Assembly (NCBI GenBank): GCA_024699855.1
Contig: JAMPIQ010000002.1
Location: 8,618,001-8,682,000 of the forward strand
Length of the DNA: 64,000 nt
DNA from: Aphelenchoides besseyi
Lineage: Eukaryota > Nematoda > Chromadorea > Rhabditida > Aphelenchoididae
Direction of reading: 5' to 3'
The notes beneath the pieces are model-generated. The model was not told the origin of the DNA, made no database searches, and saw nothing but the letters and a program-made list of their open reading frames with translations. The position numbers and the translations under genes are program-made. Shown here one piece after another: positions 47,869 to 59,683 of the stretch (position 1 is the stretch's first letter; each line of letters opens with the position of its first letter).

Positions 47869-48559
47869 AAAGAATAAAAACTTAAAAATTGTTTGTAATG
47901 TCGAAGCTTTTGACGCAAATGCATTCGCCGAATTTCCCTCGAAACAACGTGGTTATTTTATTACAACAAACTGATACGATTTTTTACACCAATAGCAGCT
48001 GTCAGAACCTCCTTTTACCTTCCGCTTCAAGATCCAACGCCAAAAACTGCGTGGACGTATTGCGCTTAATATTGATTGCTTCAACGGAGCAATTCAAAAC
48101 AAATGGACGTCGAGATGACTATGTGGCCGAATAGTCAGAAAGCAGTTCAATTCGCTTATTCATCGGAATCGTTCAAAGCACCGCAAATTTGTTTATGCTA
48201 CTAACAACGTTCCATTTGTTTTTCTACGAAAATAGCCGGGTGTTACAGTGAATATGCAGAATTTAATATGTACAAACATAAGTTGAGCAAGAAATGTTCT
48301 TTACGATCAGCATTTTATTTGAAAGATATGAGAGCCACCGACACCAAGCCGTTTAGTTCGCATATGATCAACATGTTTGATTTGTGTGTCAATTGTTATG
48401 AGTAGTTCGCATACGAAATCCCATTGATTCGTGAAACAACGTTAAAGCGATTCTTTCACCAAATTCAGTGCGCGGTAAATCGATAAGACAAGAGAATAAA
48501 TAGAAGAGCATAAACAGATAGGAAATGATAAAAAAATTGGAGTAACGAAAGGATATTGT
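47869..48559. other. Intergenic between DUF229 and Rap1
   Basis: No gene seen. It contains the promoter side of the DUF229 gene and the 3' flank of Rap1, which is AT-rich near 48480-48560. Confidence 0.4.
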
Positions 48560-49332
<773 letters not shown>

Positions 49333-49893
49333 TTCGAAGGGCAACAACTGAAAAATGCGAACTTTCGTCTGTGCATTTGAACAACTTCCGTCTCATTAAC
49401 TCGCTAATTAAGAACAACACGATACGCGGAAAGAACAAAAACGCCAAAAAAAAAGCAAATTTAATCCCGCAACACGCAGACTAATGATAACGAGCGAAGA
49501 GAGATTATGAGCCGTGAAGGACAAAGCGAAGTGGCCAAATGGAAAAGACAATGTGAAGAAGTCGAGCGGCCACTTTAACTGTCGAACAACCGACCAATGC
49601 GCACCGCATGAAACTGCCGAAACGAGTTCCGTCTCAAAGTCGTTCGATTCGACGACAATGCGGGCAATTGAGTCGACGGACGGCGTGAAAATAAACATCT
49701 CAAATTTCCGACTGCACGAATTAAAGCGCGCAATCGAACGGGAGGCATAAACATCGGAAGAATTCACAGTAAACGAGTGGACTCGAAACCACAAGGCAAC
49801 AAGTGAATGACGTTGAAAACAAATATTTATGATGCAACTAACAATCGACTTCATCTCTGTACAAACTGAAGTTGTTAAAACACAACTCGCCAG
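49333..49893. other. Intergenic between Rap1 and the HIG1 gene
   Basis: Slightly G+C-richer. A long minus-strand open stretch at 49408-49854 and a plus-strand one at 49514-49750 are probably accidental: neither has splice partners or a domain. AAGTGGCC near 49528 and GGCCACTT near 49567 form a small inverted repeat. Confidence 0.35.
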
Positions 49894-50421
49894 TCAATTC
49901 GCATTTCGCAAAATCGAACGTGTGAACGAGTCCTGTTCTTTTGGAATATCACCGGGTTTCGTGGGTCCACGCGGATCCAAACCCAAGTACATAGCACCAC
50001 CGACCAACGCGCAAACTGTAAAGAACTGAGCAGCAATACGACCACGCATATAATACTGGGTTCTCATCTTGTTGTTGTTTAGGCTCGCTTTACACATTCC
50101 TTAAAGTGTTCAGTTGAAACAGAAAATACGAAATTTCTTACCAACTAGACAGCCAACGGTCGCCAACATACCAAATGGAACCAACGGATTGATGCTCATG
50201 TTCCGAAAGACCTTGTTTTCGGTGACACGATTCGTTGATCCGCCAATCAGATCTTCGGGAATCATTGGAACACCGGATCGATTCAGCGAGTTTGATTGGT
50301 AGATTTGGCGTTTCTGTCGAGATTCACTTTCCACAAAACTCGGATCATTGACCTTCTCCCACAAAAGCTTTCGCTTAAGCTGCTCATCACTATCAAAATC
50401 AGCGGGTAAATTGGCCGACAT
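49894..50421 (-). CDS. HIG1-domain mitochondrial protein (HIGD2/RCF1 type)
   Basis: Two exons with one intron at about 50101-50143. The N-terminal arm (PADFDSDEQLKRKLLWEK) is soluble. The HIG1 domain follows: NPLVPFGMLATVGCLVG as the first transmembrane helix, a short loop, then MRTQYYMRGRIAAQFFTVCALVGGAMY, where M-x-R-x-R-I-A-A-Q is the family signature. The second helix ends in a Pro/Gly-rich DPRGPTKPG segment. HIG1 type 2 proteins (yeast Rcf1, human HIGD2A) sit in the inner mitochondrial membrane and help assemble cytochrome c oxidase and its supercomplexes. Length (about 161 residues) is greater than human HIGD2A because of both tails. Confidence 0.85.
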
Positions 50422-51189
50422 TTCGTTTAATCACCAACAGCCGCTGAGCGCAAATGCCGCCGGTCGATCGATGAGCTCAAAGTAACGAAACGCCAAAGCT
50501 CATTTCGTAGTCCCGTGTTGAAACCAACTGACGCTTCTCGCTAAAAAATAATCGTAGAGATGACTCGCCATTCCTCCGTTCTTTTGCAACTCCTCAGTGA
50601 ACGTACGTCCATAGACTTTTCAAAAAAACGACAAAGAAATCTCAAAGCAGGAAGTTTAACCAAAAATCTGTTAATTAAAAACTCTGGAGTAAGTAAGAAA
50701 GTTTCAACTTGTTTTCAAAGAAATCTAAGTTCACTTAAGTTACAATAAACTTTACAAGTTGGAATTTCTAATTCAGTTTTAGAAAGAACGGTATTTCTAA
50801 CTTAGAGTTAGTTGTCAACAACCGAACAACTCATCGCCTATTATAACACAAAGACAACCATACGGTAAATGACAGCTTCAAAAGAAGATGGTTTGGATGC
50901 GCACTTCATCGTGGTGGGTCATGGATACCTGCCAATCATTGCAAAACAAATGTTAAACTTAATCGTTTCTTAATCATCTTTTTGTTACATCCGATAGTTT
51001 GTGACTTCAAGGCAATGAGTACGTTTATTTCGCGGCAAATTGACAGGAAATCTTTCGCTGGTGTTGAGCGCTTGCGCACTTTAAACGAGAGCAATTTTCG
51101 GATTAAGATCGCAAAGACGTCCAATCAAATGGCGACCCGTTTTGTTACCGTAACTGTGAAGATGCGCTTAGTACTCTTCACTGAACTCG
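50422..51189. other. Intergenic, no gene seen
   Basis: Promoter side of the HIG1 gene and of the divergent receptor gene. No splice-supported exons. It is AT-rich around 50640-50830. Confidence 0.4.
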
Positions 51190-52128
51190 ATGGGTATGAC
51201 GATCAATTCTACGGCTGTCGATATTACAGTACGTTGGTTAAGTGGCTTTTGCTGGTCACTCACACTTGCAGCGGCAGTCAGAGCAAAAATAGATGATGTT
51301 TTCCGTCAACATCACTACCTTATTCTGTTTTGTATTTTCGTTGATTTTCTTCATTTTTCGATTGAATGGATGATTCAGTTTGTAAGTCAGAAGTTAACCG
51401 ATAGAAGGACGTTTTTAGTTAACAAATGGACTGATGAACTGGGAAGAAACAGTCAGTCGATCTTCAGTTTTAAAAACAGAAACTTTGCTCGTCTGTATGA
51501 CTTCTATTCGATCACTGATATGTCTTCTTGTACTTGTCCAAACTTTTCATCGATACTATTTGATTACACGCAAGAACCAACCGAATCTCATACCATGGTT
51601 GATGTTGGCGGTTGGAGTTGCTATCTCCGTTGGTTATTTTGGTACATTAGATTTCAATATTGTAAGAAAACATTGAGTTAACCCAAAGAATAAGTTTAGG
51701 ACAGTAAACTTCGTTTGATATACCTTATCTACGAACTAACTGTGCTTCTGGGAAGTTGTGCTCTTGGTTTTCTGCTTGGACACTGCACTATTCTTAGAAT
51801 GTGCTCAGAAATCGAATTGAATCGTTCGATTATGCACATTCGTGCAGCTTTTTATATTCAAGTAAGTTAAAACACAAATCACGTTACTCGTCATTGTTTT
51901 CAGCCCATTTTACCACTTCTAAGTCTCATAGTGCCAAGACTTGTTTTCTTATTATCTGTCGAAATTGGCAGTCCAATGACCGTGATTTTGAATTTCACGT
52001 CAGTTTTGATTGTTCCTTTGAATGCTGTTTCTCGCCTTCTCTTTATTGCGCCATATCGCCGGAGCATTTTTCCTCGGTTCCATATCCGAGTAGCTGATTG
52101 TCCTCGTCATTCTTGTGGTTTTAGATAA
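51190..52128 (+). CDS. Seven-transmembrane receptor, nematode chemoreceptor-like
   Basis: Four exons (introns at about 51380-51417, 51664-51699 and 51863-51902). An N-glycosylation site (INSTAV) opens the protein. Hydrophobic helices follow: GFCWSLTLAAAV, YLILFCIFVDFL, ICLLVLVQTFHRYYLIT, PWLMLAVGVAISVGYF, ELTVLLGSCALGFLLGH, LLSLIVPRLVFLLS and FTSVLIVPLNAVSRLLF, with PYRR after the last. HRYYL after the third helix takes the place of the DRY motif. The overall length (about 275 residues), short loops and terminal YRR are typical of nematode str/srh/sri-like chemoreceptors, but I cannot assign a family. It would be expected in sensory neurons. Confidence 0.65.
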
Positions 52129-52187
52129 TGAAGGTTAAAGCTATGATCTTACGTGAACATGACTGTGCAAACAATCATTCAAGTTCA

Positions 52188-52871
52188 ATGTTTTGTATTT
52201 CGGTCCTCCATTTCATTGCAATGTTTTTCGTTCTATTTCTGTTGCTTTGTACTTCAACAATTGCACGTTAGTTTGATTACGTTTACTGCTTATACACACA
52301 GTTTCCAGCTATTGTACCTGGAGATAGATGTGAAAACGGTGGTCAGTATCTAGGTTGGTTGTGCTCTCAGGCAGGTGGCTGCCAATTCGCAACTCCATCT
52401 GGAATTTTGCAAGGTGTTTGTGTGGGTGGCTTTTGTTGTACAATAAGAACTCGACAAAACCAATGCCCATCAAATCTGCATAGATCCCGACGTCAATGTT
52501 TACAAAACTTCGAGTGTACGAGGAGAAATGGAAATCGATTGTTAATCGGTGAATGTCATAATTCTCGTTGTTGTCTTCCACGAACTAATCAAAAAAGACG
52601 ATCATCATGCAGACGTGGTGAATTCCGCACAACCACAAGTTGTTCCTACAACCAACCATGTCCTTTCCAACAGTCGGGTAGAATTGCGACTTGCCGCAAT
52701 GGACGTTGTTGTTTACGTCCACCAACTCAACCCGCAAACCAGTGTCCGGCCAATGCACAACCCATTGGCGCCTGTGGAGTAGGAAATTTGGGATGTAATT
52801 TATGGATCAGAAACTCGTGGGTACGTGGTCAATGTTATAACGGAGTCTGTTGTGAAACGATTTTCGGTTAA
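52188..52871 (+). CDS. Secreted protein with four Cys-rich repeats
   Basis: Two exons. Exon 1 (52188-52266) is a signal peptide (IAMFFVLFLLLCTSTIA); the second must begin at 52309, since the acceptor one step upstream gives a stop. The mature part is four tandem repeats of about 38 residues with the pattern C-x(5-9)-C-x(4-5)-C...G-x-C-x(4)-CC: ending CVGGFCC, CHNSRCC, CRNGRCC and CYNGVCC. Linkers are Gln/Arg/Pro-rich. The pattern resembles lustrin-type or EB-type Cys-rich modules found in many secreted nematode proteins. No enzymatic domain is seen. A structural or immune role in cuticle or gut lumen is possible but not shown. Confidence 0.75.
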
Positions 52872-52969
52872 ATTCAAAATAAAACTGCAAGTTGATTTTC
52901 TGTAGAAGTTTGAGGTAACATGTTTATTGGCAGTAAATTTCACGTTCTCTTCCAAAACCATCGTCTCAT

Positions 52970-55450
52970 TTAAAATCGTACGTTGTAGAATCTAAGATGT
53001 TGGTCGTGTGTTAAAATATCCGGTAAAACCAGAATGCATAACACACAAATCGAAGACAAAACTCCGAGTAACAACCAATGAAAACCGAGGAACCATTGAG
53101 TCTGAAAACCAATTCAGTAATCTTCGTCGCTAGTTACCGTATCCACAAACAATCCCAAGAGCAAACCGCTGCTTCCGCTCAAAATGCAAAAGCCAAGTGC
53201 GTGGCTGCGGATCAACGTTGGAAAGAGTTTTAGTACGAAGAAAAGCGAACAATAGAATGCGGCGGTGGTGAACAGTTTTGTAGCAAAACTCAACGTCTGA
53301 ACCAAGTCTTCGTTCTCTGCAATTTAATTTCCACTAAACATAAGTCGTGAATTTACGTTGGTTGATGAGGTGAAAAGCGAATAGCCCTGCAGTCGACATC
53401 AATTGAGCAAGAAAGTAGCAGGCTTTGCTTCCTAATCTAAATTCGTTGCTTATGAGACTGTTGTAAAGATCTCGAAACCTTTGATGTAAAATTGGAAATG
53501 CCAAATGAAAGCACACTTCAAAAAGTCCTGAGATCAAAACATTGATCATTGGATTTGCGCCAAATTCTATGCTGAATTTCGTAAAGTAGATGAAAAGACC
53601 AAGATCAATCGTCCTTAACAGAAAATCGAATTTGTGTCGTTGTACATTTCTCACCACAAAAATGAGCTCAGAACCAAATATCCTATGTAATGAGGATAAG
53701 CACTCAGAAATCTTGTAAAGTGTTGCCAAGTACGTCGTATTGGAATTTCATCTGCTAATTGGCTTAAAAGGGCAATTTCGAAGCGTTGTCGACAAGCTTT
53801 TTTGAGCCATCTTTGAGTTGCACGACGTCTTGAGTTGAACACGAGAAAGTGAAAGCTTTCTGACGTTGCACTAAACAACAACAATCAAATTATTGATTCT
53901 TTATCTTACATCCACGCGCCCACAGCCACAAGAATACTAAGAAAGGCTATGCCGATTCTTGCGAGCTGCCAATTCGACACAAACCAGACGAGCAATGGGA
54001 TCGTGCAGACACCAACAACCCCAAAAATACCGAAAATTGCCGAAACCAACCGATGGTGTTTTCGACTCGTACACTCAAGTGCGTAAATCCACGCAGTAAC
54101 AGTCGTTGTCTAATAATAGTGTTTGAAAATATTCTCTGTATTACTTACTGTAAAGAACGTTCCTTCAAGAAACCTTATAGTTAAAAACGACTTGTAGTTT
54201 GCAACATAAGTTGACAGTACAGACAACAAGGATGTTAAAAGCAAACTCGAGAAGACAACAGTACGTCTTCCAGTGCTGCAAAAAACGTTAAAGCGCAGTC
54301 AAGCGATGCACGATCTAAGAATTTTTGTTCGAAACCATTTCCTGTTTTTGAAACTTTTTTCTGAAGTTGAATTCAAATCTTCAGTAAATTTATATTCTGT
54401 TATGTCGATCAAGTCACAACCACAGCCGGTTTGCATATTTCTGATTTCCTAATTAGCTCAAATTTCAGGAAGATGACGCCAACCTTCCAAGCTACATGCG
54501 TCCGCTGAAACGAACAACACGACGTGGTAATCAACCTCCAGCTGAACCGACAAAGGTTGCACCTTCCGAAGACGCACGTGCTCGTCCGCAATTACCGCCG
54601 ATTTGCCCGCAGTCCGAGCCACGAAGATTTGCAACTCCACCACCACAACCTTTGCACTCGGGCGTTTTGACGAGCATGCCAAGCAGTCAATCGCTGGACA
54701 CGATGGCAAACGTGCAAAAGCCGATCAATGAATTCGTTCCTCCACCACAAAATCAAATTGAAAATAGTGAGGTCACAAGCGAACAATCGAATACGGAGGT
54801 CAACTATAGCGTTCAGCCGTCTGTTGCAACACCGATTGGTGTTCCGTTAGCTCAAGCTAAGAAGAATGACACAAATGAGAAAGACGCTCGTAAAAGTAAA
54901 CGACGACAACTTGCGGTAAGTTGATTAACCACTTACTGATTAGATAGACACCATAAATTCGTTCCACCGAAAAAATTGCCAATGAAAAAGATTGTAGTCG
55001 TCCATTTGATATCCGCGCTTTCATTCACGTAAAACTGAAATGCTAGACACGTAATTAGGTCATTTGAAAACTCAACTTGATCGGATATGGTGAAGCGTTT
55101 CCATTGATTCTCTTGACAAACCAAATCATTAGTGTTGCATTTGAATTCGGCATCATAAGCGAACGTGCACATTAAACTCATAAGACTTATACCCCAACAC
55201 ATTGCGTTACAAATAACAGCAATAAGTGCAGCGCGATTTCTGATACCTGAATCTTACTTCATTTTCAGTTAAATTTTACAATCAAACCCAATTCCTCAAG
55301 TACTTCATCGGCTGCCACAAATTTCTCTTCGTATATCGCGATTTCGGAAACGGTCGGAGATACACTGAGAATCACATGCCCGTTAGTAGTAAGCAAATGT
55401 GATTGCTGGCTTGAATCGCTTCCCATTTCCAAACAACTCACAACCATCAA
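52970..55450 (-). CDS. SLC22-type organic ion transporter (major facilitator)
   Basis: About nine exons. N-terminus ADEVLEELG then IRNRAALIAVICNAMCWG, as at the start of SLC22 proteins (FDEVLEELG...RYQ). A first extracellular loop holds four Cys. FFIGNFFGGTNLWCLSNHTGRR carries the MFS G-x3-D/N-x2-G-R-R signature, with Asn/His in place of the usual Asp. Later come LARIGIAFLSILVAVGAWM, ESFHFLVFNSRRRATQRWL (SLC22 ES-x-RWL region) and LFPTLIRSHALGF near the C-terminus. Twelve membrane spans are plausible. SLC22 carriers move organic cations, anions or carnitine across the plasma membrane; the substrate cannot be told. The GRR motif is assembled only by splicing across a 661-base intron (54276-54936), which contains a gene on the other strand. 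Confidence 0.78.
54402..54924 (+). CDS. Proline-rich basic protein nested in an SLC22 intron
   Basis: ATG at 54402, a 39-base intron (about 54429-54470), then an open frame to 54924. The product (about 155 residues) starts MSIKSQPQPEDDANL, has RTTRRGNQPPAEP, a Pro-rich middle (RFATPPPQPLHSG) and a basic end (ARKSKRRQLA). It is predicted to be disordered. All of it lies on the plus strand within the 661-base intron of the minus-strand SLC22 gene. At 54916 there is a consensus GTAAGT donor, and an exon-like open stretch behind TTTTCAG at 55269 could extend it antisense to the first SLC22 exon; that extension is uncertain. Family unknown. Confidence 0.5.
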
Positions 55451-56340
55451 CTAAACTTGCAAGCAAGGTTGTTGAAAAGACGCATAATGGTTGTTAATTA
55501 TCCGAAGATTTTCATTGTCTTTTGTGTGTTCTAAGTGCATTTTGTTTACTTTGAATTTACAGTTAAACTTGCTCTTATATCAATTTTTATGCACATCTAA
55601 TTAGTCAATCACTCTTAATCTTTAGCGTAAATGACGTGTACGTAATTGATCTGCGAGAAAAAAGCTAACCATCGAGTCACTTGCAGATATTTCCGCGAAC
55701 TTTTCTTTAAGAACCTGAACACAATCAACCGCTGGGACAGGTGGCCAATGGTTTTTGTCGGAGGTTAAGGACGACGAGCAGAAATTTCGGGGATCATAAA
55801 AAAGCCTTCAGTTTTATCAAAAGTTCGAATGTCTGAACACAACTGATGCGTGGAATCGACTAAAACTCATAACCGTGTATTTTGATTTGTGTTTGTTTTT
55901 TGTTCTGTCGTCAAGCTTCCAATTTTCCGTTTCATTGGCACTTCCGTCTTTCCATTGACTTCTGCTCTTAGACTACGTATAAATGTTCGAGATTTTTTTC
56001 TGTGTTAAAACCATTTACTTCCTACTCAGTTCTATAAGTCTTCTGAAAATGCACTTGTTGGACAATCTGATCGGTTTGGTTGTAAGTTGATTAGCACACA
56101 AGACTCCACATTCCAATCGAAAGTTGTGATCACACTTTTTAAACAAAAGAAGATCAATTTGTGACTTTTTGTTTTGATTGAATGGCCAGTGTTTCCATGA
56201 GAATGAAAAGTTGTTGACGAGTTTCCTCCGCAGCTTCTCACCAATTGACCTCCCACCTTTTTGCGAAGAACAATTGGCTCTTTTGAGAACTTCTTATATC
56301 ACGTATTCCTAACTTTTAATATTTGGATATCTTTCAGACG
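55451..56340. other. Intergenic, divergent promoter region
   Basis: About 890 bases between the 5' ends of the SLC22 gene and the GST gene. No exons are seen, so both promoters probably lie here. The GST start is preceded by CTTTCAGACG, an acceptor-like site. Confidence 0.45.
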
Positions 56341-57134
56341 ATGCCAAAATATCAACTGAAATACTTGAATCTGAGGGCCAAGGGTGAACCAATTAGATTG
56401 CTTCTGAACTTTGTTCAAGAGTCTTTTGAGGTAAGAGAATGTAATGCTAACCGTCACTCTGATTGTTAGGATCATCGCGAAAACTATTATGAATTCGCTA
56501 AAAACAAAGATCGTTATCCAATGCCACGACTTCCGCAATTGATTGTCGATGGAAAACTTGAGATCTGTTACACAGTGCCAATCTTGAAGTATTTAGCTCG
56601 TAAACATGGTACGAATATTTTGGTAAAAATCGACGAGTTTTGAGTTGTAGGTTTGGACGGTGAATCGGACGAAGAAAAAGCACAATGCGATGTATTGGGA
56701 GCTCGAATCGCTGAGTATCAGAATCAGTTAAAACCTTGGGTCTATTGCTTGATGGGATTAACACCACCTGAACGTGTAAGAACATTCGTTTATTGGTTCA
56801 ACGACAAGCAAGTTTTAGTTGGATGAATTGACCACGAGTGTTTTTATACCAGTAGTTCAACAAGACTACGCTCCGGTATTCGAAAATCATTTGGAGAAAA
56901 CGAATACTGGTTATTTGGTTGGCGATAAGGTAAATTCGATTTATGTTTCGAATTACTTTCGTTTAGTTAACATGGATTGATTTCATGGCCGCTTGTTTCA
57001 CTGACATGTGTGTGAGTTTCGGATCGTTGGAATCACTCGAGAACTTCCGACGACTAAATTATCACCGTAACGCCGTTTTTGCATTGCCGCAAATCCAAGA
57101 GCACTTGAAGAATCGACCGGATACCGTTTATTGA
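56341..57134 (+). CDS. Glutathione S-transferase, sigma-like nematode class
   Basis: Five exons, about 200 residues. MPKYQLKYLNLRAKGEPIRLLL carries the catalytic Tyr and the R-G-x-x-E-x-x-R-like helix. RLPQLIVDG holds the cis-proline loop. The C-terminal helical domain has TGYLVGDKLTWIDF (N-capping box) and ends in HLKNRPDTVY. Fold and length match sigma-class GSTs expanded in nematodes, which detoxify electrophiles and lipid peroxides. One deviation: the glutathione-binding Gln-Ser pair normally found before AI-x-x-YLA is replaced (CYTVPILKYLA), so glutathione affinity may be altered. The start ATG lies 3 bases behind a TTTCAG acceptor-like site, consistent with trans-splicing. Confidence 0.85.
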
Positions 57135-57293
57135 ACACATTCGAACTTTAAATCTCATCTTCGCTTTAATTCCATTCAAGCGTCCCAGTTGTCATGTAAT
57201 TCTGTCTTAATGGCCGTAAAGTAGTTCATTCAACTGGAAACAAACAATGAAAGAAAATAACAATCATTTAAGAAAAAAGTGAAGGCGATGACG

Positions 57294-58462
57294 TTAGTAT
57301 TGGATCTTAGTTCGAATTCTGTTCAACTGCTCCACAATCAGGAGTTGTTTGTCGGCGACTTTACATGACGGTTGACGGCCATCATCTTCAAAGATACCAT
57401 ATTCTTTAGCTAACTCTTGAGTAAAGAGAATATGTCCGGTTCGCTCGAAACGATTTTCATCGGATGCAAATGCCACCAAACACTTGCCTTGAAATTCGAT
57501 ACTTTCGGACGCTTCATTGTAATAATCTTTGACACGTTCTTTCTTCTAAAAGACTCCAACATCAAATAGGCCTGTTAAAAGGACGTACCTTCTTTTGAAC
57601 AAGACCCAACGATGTCGAAAACAATTCGGTGTTAACTGGCCCAGAAATTAATGCTATCGACGTGATTCCGAATTCTTTCAATTCGAGAGCAACATCAGCA
57701 GCTAATCGATCGGTTGCTGCTTTTTGCATCCCGTAAGCCACGTTGAAAACGTAATTTACTCCACCTTAACTGATCATTTACATAGTTTCAATCGTTAATT
57801 TTACCTAAAGAGCCGATTTCCACGATCAGTCCGTTTTTTCGCGGAATCATCAACAACGCTGCCCGTCGTGTAGTGATATAATGTCCGCGAAGCTAAACGA
57901 CAAAATACCCTGTTGAACGAATGCTTAAGACTAACTCCCGCGTCAAAGCAAATATCGTAAACGTTTTCGGGCAGTTCGTAGAATTTGTTATGCATACATC
58001 CGATCATAGTCTAAACCAGTTATTTCGATATTTCTTTCTTTAAACTTACTGTAACCGCTGAGAAACAGTTGTTAACTTAAACGATTTATGCAACTCATGA
58101 ACAAATTCACGTTACCTAAAATGTCCAGTCGACCATTTTGTTCGTCCGCGATCTTCTTGAACAAATCGGCTACTTGTTCAGAACTTCGATGGTCGCAGAA
58201 AACTGCAATTCCTTTGCCGCCCCGTTTTGTAATCTAAACAACGTGTGTCATTCAAGTCAGCATAACTTCAACGTACTTCTTCAGCCACAGACTCGAGAGT
58301 TGGAAGTTTGTGTTGAACAGACTTCACAACTTCATCTTCTTCTTGTTGTTTTAATGCCGTGATGTAAACTGTTGCTCCTGCGTTGCCAAGCTGAAGTGCA
58401 ATTCCACGACCACAACCACGAGACGCTCCGGTAACCAGCGCAACTTGGCCTTTCAAAGACAT
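57294..58462 (-). CDS. DHRS1-like short-chain dehydrogenase
   Basis: Six or so exons from MSLKGQVALVTGASRG at 58462 to TAA at 57294. Landmarks: TGASRGCGRGIALQLGNAGATVYITA (cofactor fold), FYELPENVYDICFDAGLRGHYITTRR, IVEIGSLGG with the active-site Ser, VFNVAYGMQKAATDRLAAD with Y-x3-K, and EFQGKCLVAFASDEN with LAKEYGIFEDDGRQP. The GATVYIT, LRGHY, FNVxYG and AxxYGxxDxDGR segments are specific for DHRS1. Human DHRS1 reduces steroids and xenobiotic carbonyls in the ER. One position differs: ASRGCGRG in place of ASRGIGRG. The tail is shorter than in the human enzyme and lacks its C-terminal hydrophobic end. Confidence 0.88.
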
Positions 58463-58629
58463 TCTAAGAGCGATTAACAGTAAAAAGCAAGAGAAATGCA
58501 AAAGTATATCCGATTGCTAATCGACAAGTTAAAATCAATTAGGATATTATAAATTCAGTCAGCTTTATTCATAAATTTACAATCAAAATGAACTTAATAC
58601 AAACATATTGAAGCCTCTGTACCGAACGA

Positions 58630-59683
58630 CTAACCAACTCTCGCCAAACTGACTTTAGTTTGAAGACTGAGTTTGTGTTTCTCGTATTTCTGACCACCGT
58701 TTTGATAGTAAGATCGGTAGTAAAATTGGAACCACATAAACAAAAGACTGTTCGTTGTTATGGATGCACATAAAAGAGCAAATGGAGTGTAGGCCAACGA
58801 AGAAGACGAACCGGTTAACGCCAAATAAACGATATGAACGTACGTAAAGTCCCAAAAGATCATCTTAAACGCAAAAATCAAAATGAATTAAAAATTTATA
58901 AACCTGAAAGATCTGTGCCATCGTGATTAGTTGAGCAATCTGAGGAGGAACTAGAAAGCCCATTGAACGCAGTGAGTAGTAGGAATACATAACCTGAGAG
59001 ATTATTGTGTGTTTTATGGAAACTATGACCAACTCACTGCATGAATTGCGTAATTGATCCACGCACACCATACGAGAAAAGCATTACCAGTTGAGAAACA
59101 GACAAAAGAAGTGTACGCACTGGCAACTGAAAATACCAAAGTGATCTATAATGCCAATTAATAATTCTATGAAACTCACCATGATGCCAATAATGCATAA
59201 CAATCAATGGACGTTTACGCAGGACAATGAAAAGTGTGTCAATGAATTCTGAACACGTTTGCGATTAACTCTCGTTTGTTATCATTGATTACCGGGAATT
59301 TTACTGCAAACCCAAAGAAAGTGCCAGTAACCGGCATTTCTGTCCGTTTCAAGTTCGCTGATATGCGTGTAGGTGTGAGCTAAACCGTAGTCTCGAATAA
59401 CTCGATACAACACAGGAGTCATGTTCCAGACTCCCAACAACGAGAACAACGCTAATCCGGCATTCCAAATCGTCAGAATACGTTCAAGTTTAAAAGGTTT
59501 TCGATCACGAAGGAAGAGCTTGATGCCGAAAATGGCAATCAAATAAGCAACAATCGATTTCACCACAAACGAATGTTGTTCACTCATCCAACTGGCCATT
59601 CGCTCGTAGTCGTAATCTTCGAGAAAAATACTCCAGTTGCTCATTATTGCTAGAATACGAATTCTACTCAAATTGACGTTCAT
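58630..59683 (-). CDS. Very-long-chain fatty acid elongase, ELOVL3/6 type
   Basis: About five exons. The start may be 59683 or ATG 59644. Features: KPFKLERILTIWNAGLALFSLLG, WVCSKIPEFIDTLFIVLRKRPL, the catalytic histidine box H-Y-W-H-H in VMHYWHHG, WINYAIHAVMYSYYSLRSMGF, and the late helix NSLLFMWFQFYYRSYYQ. This pattern (KxPExxDTxFxxLRK, HxxHH, HxxMYxYYxLRxxGF) defines ELOVL condensing enzymes, closest to ELOVL6 and the C. elegans ELO-1/ELO-2 group. It adds two carbons from malonyl-CoA to C14-C18 acyl-CoA in the ER. The C-terminus (YEKHKLSLQTKVSLARVG) is basic but has no KKxx at the last position. Confidence 0.9.

Noticed and set aside
49408..49854. 148-codon open stretch on the minus strand
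   Set aside because: Hydrophobic, no domain, overlaps an equally open plus-strand stretch, no splice support; likely accidental.
55265..55450. Plus-strand exon extending the nested gene
   Set aside because: Possible, but the minus-strand reading (DEVLEELG then RNRAAL) fits SLC22 well; the plus reading needs transcript support, so it is only mentioned.
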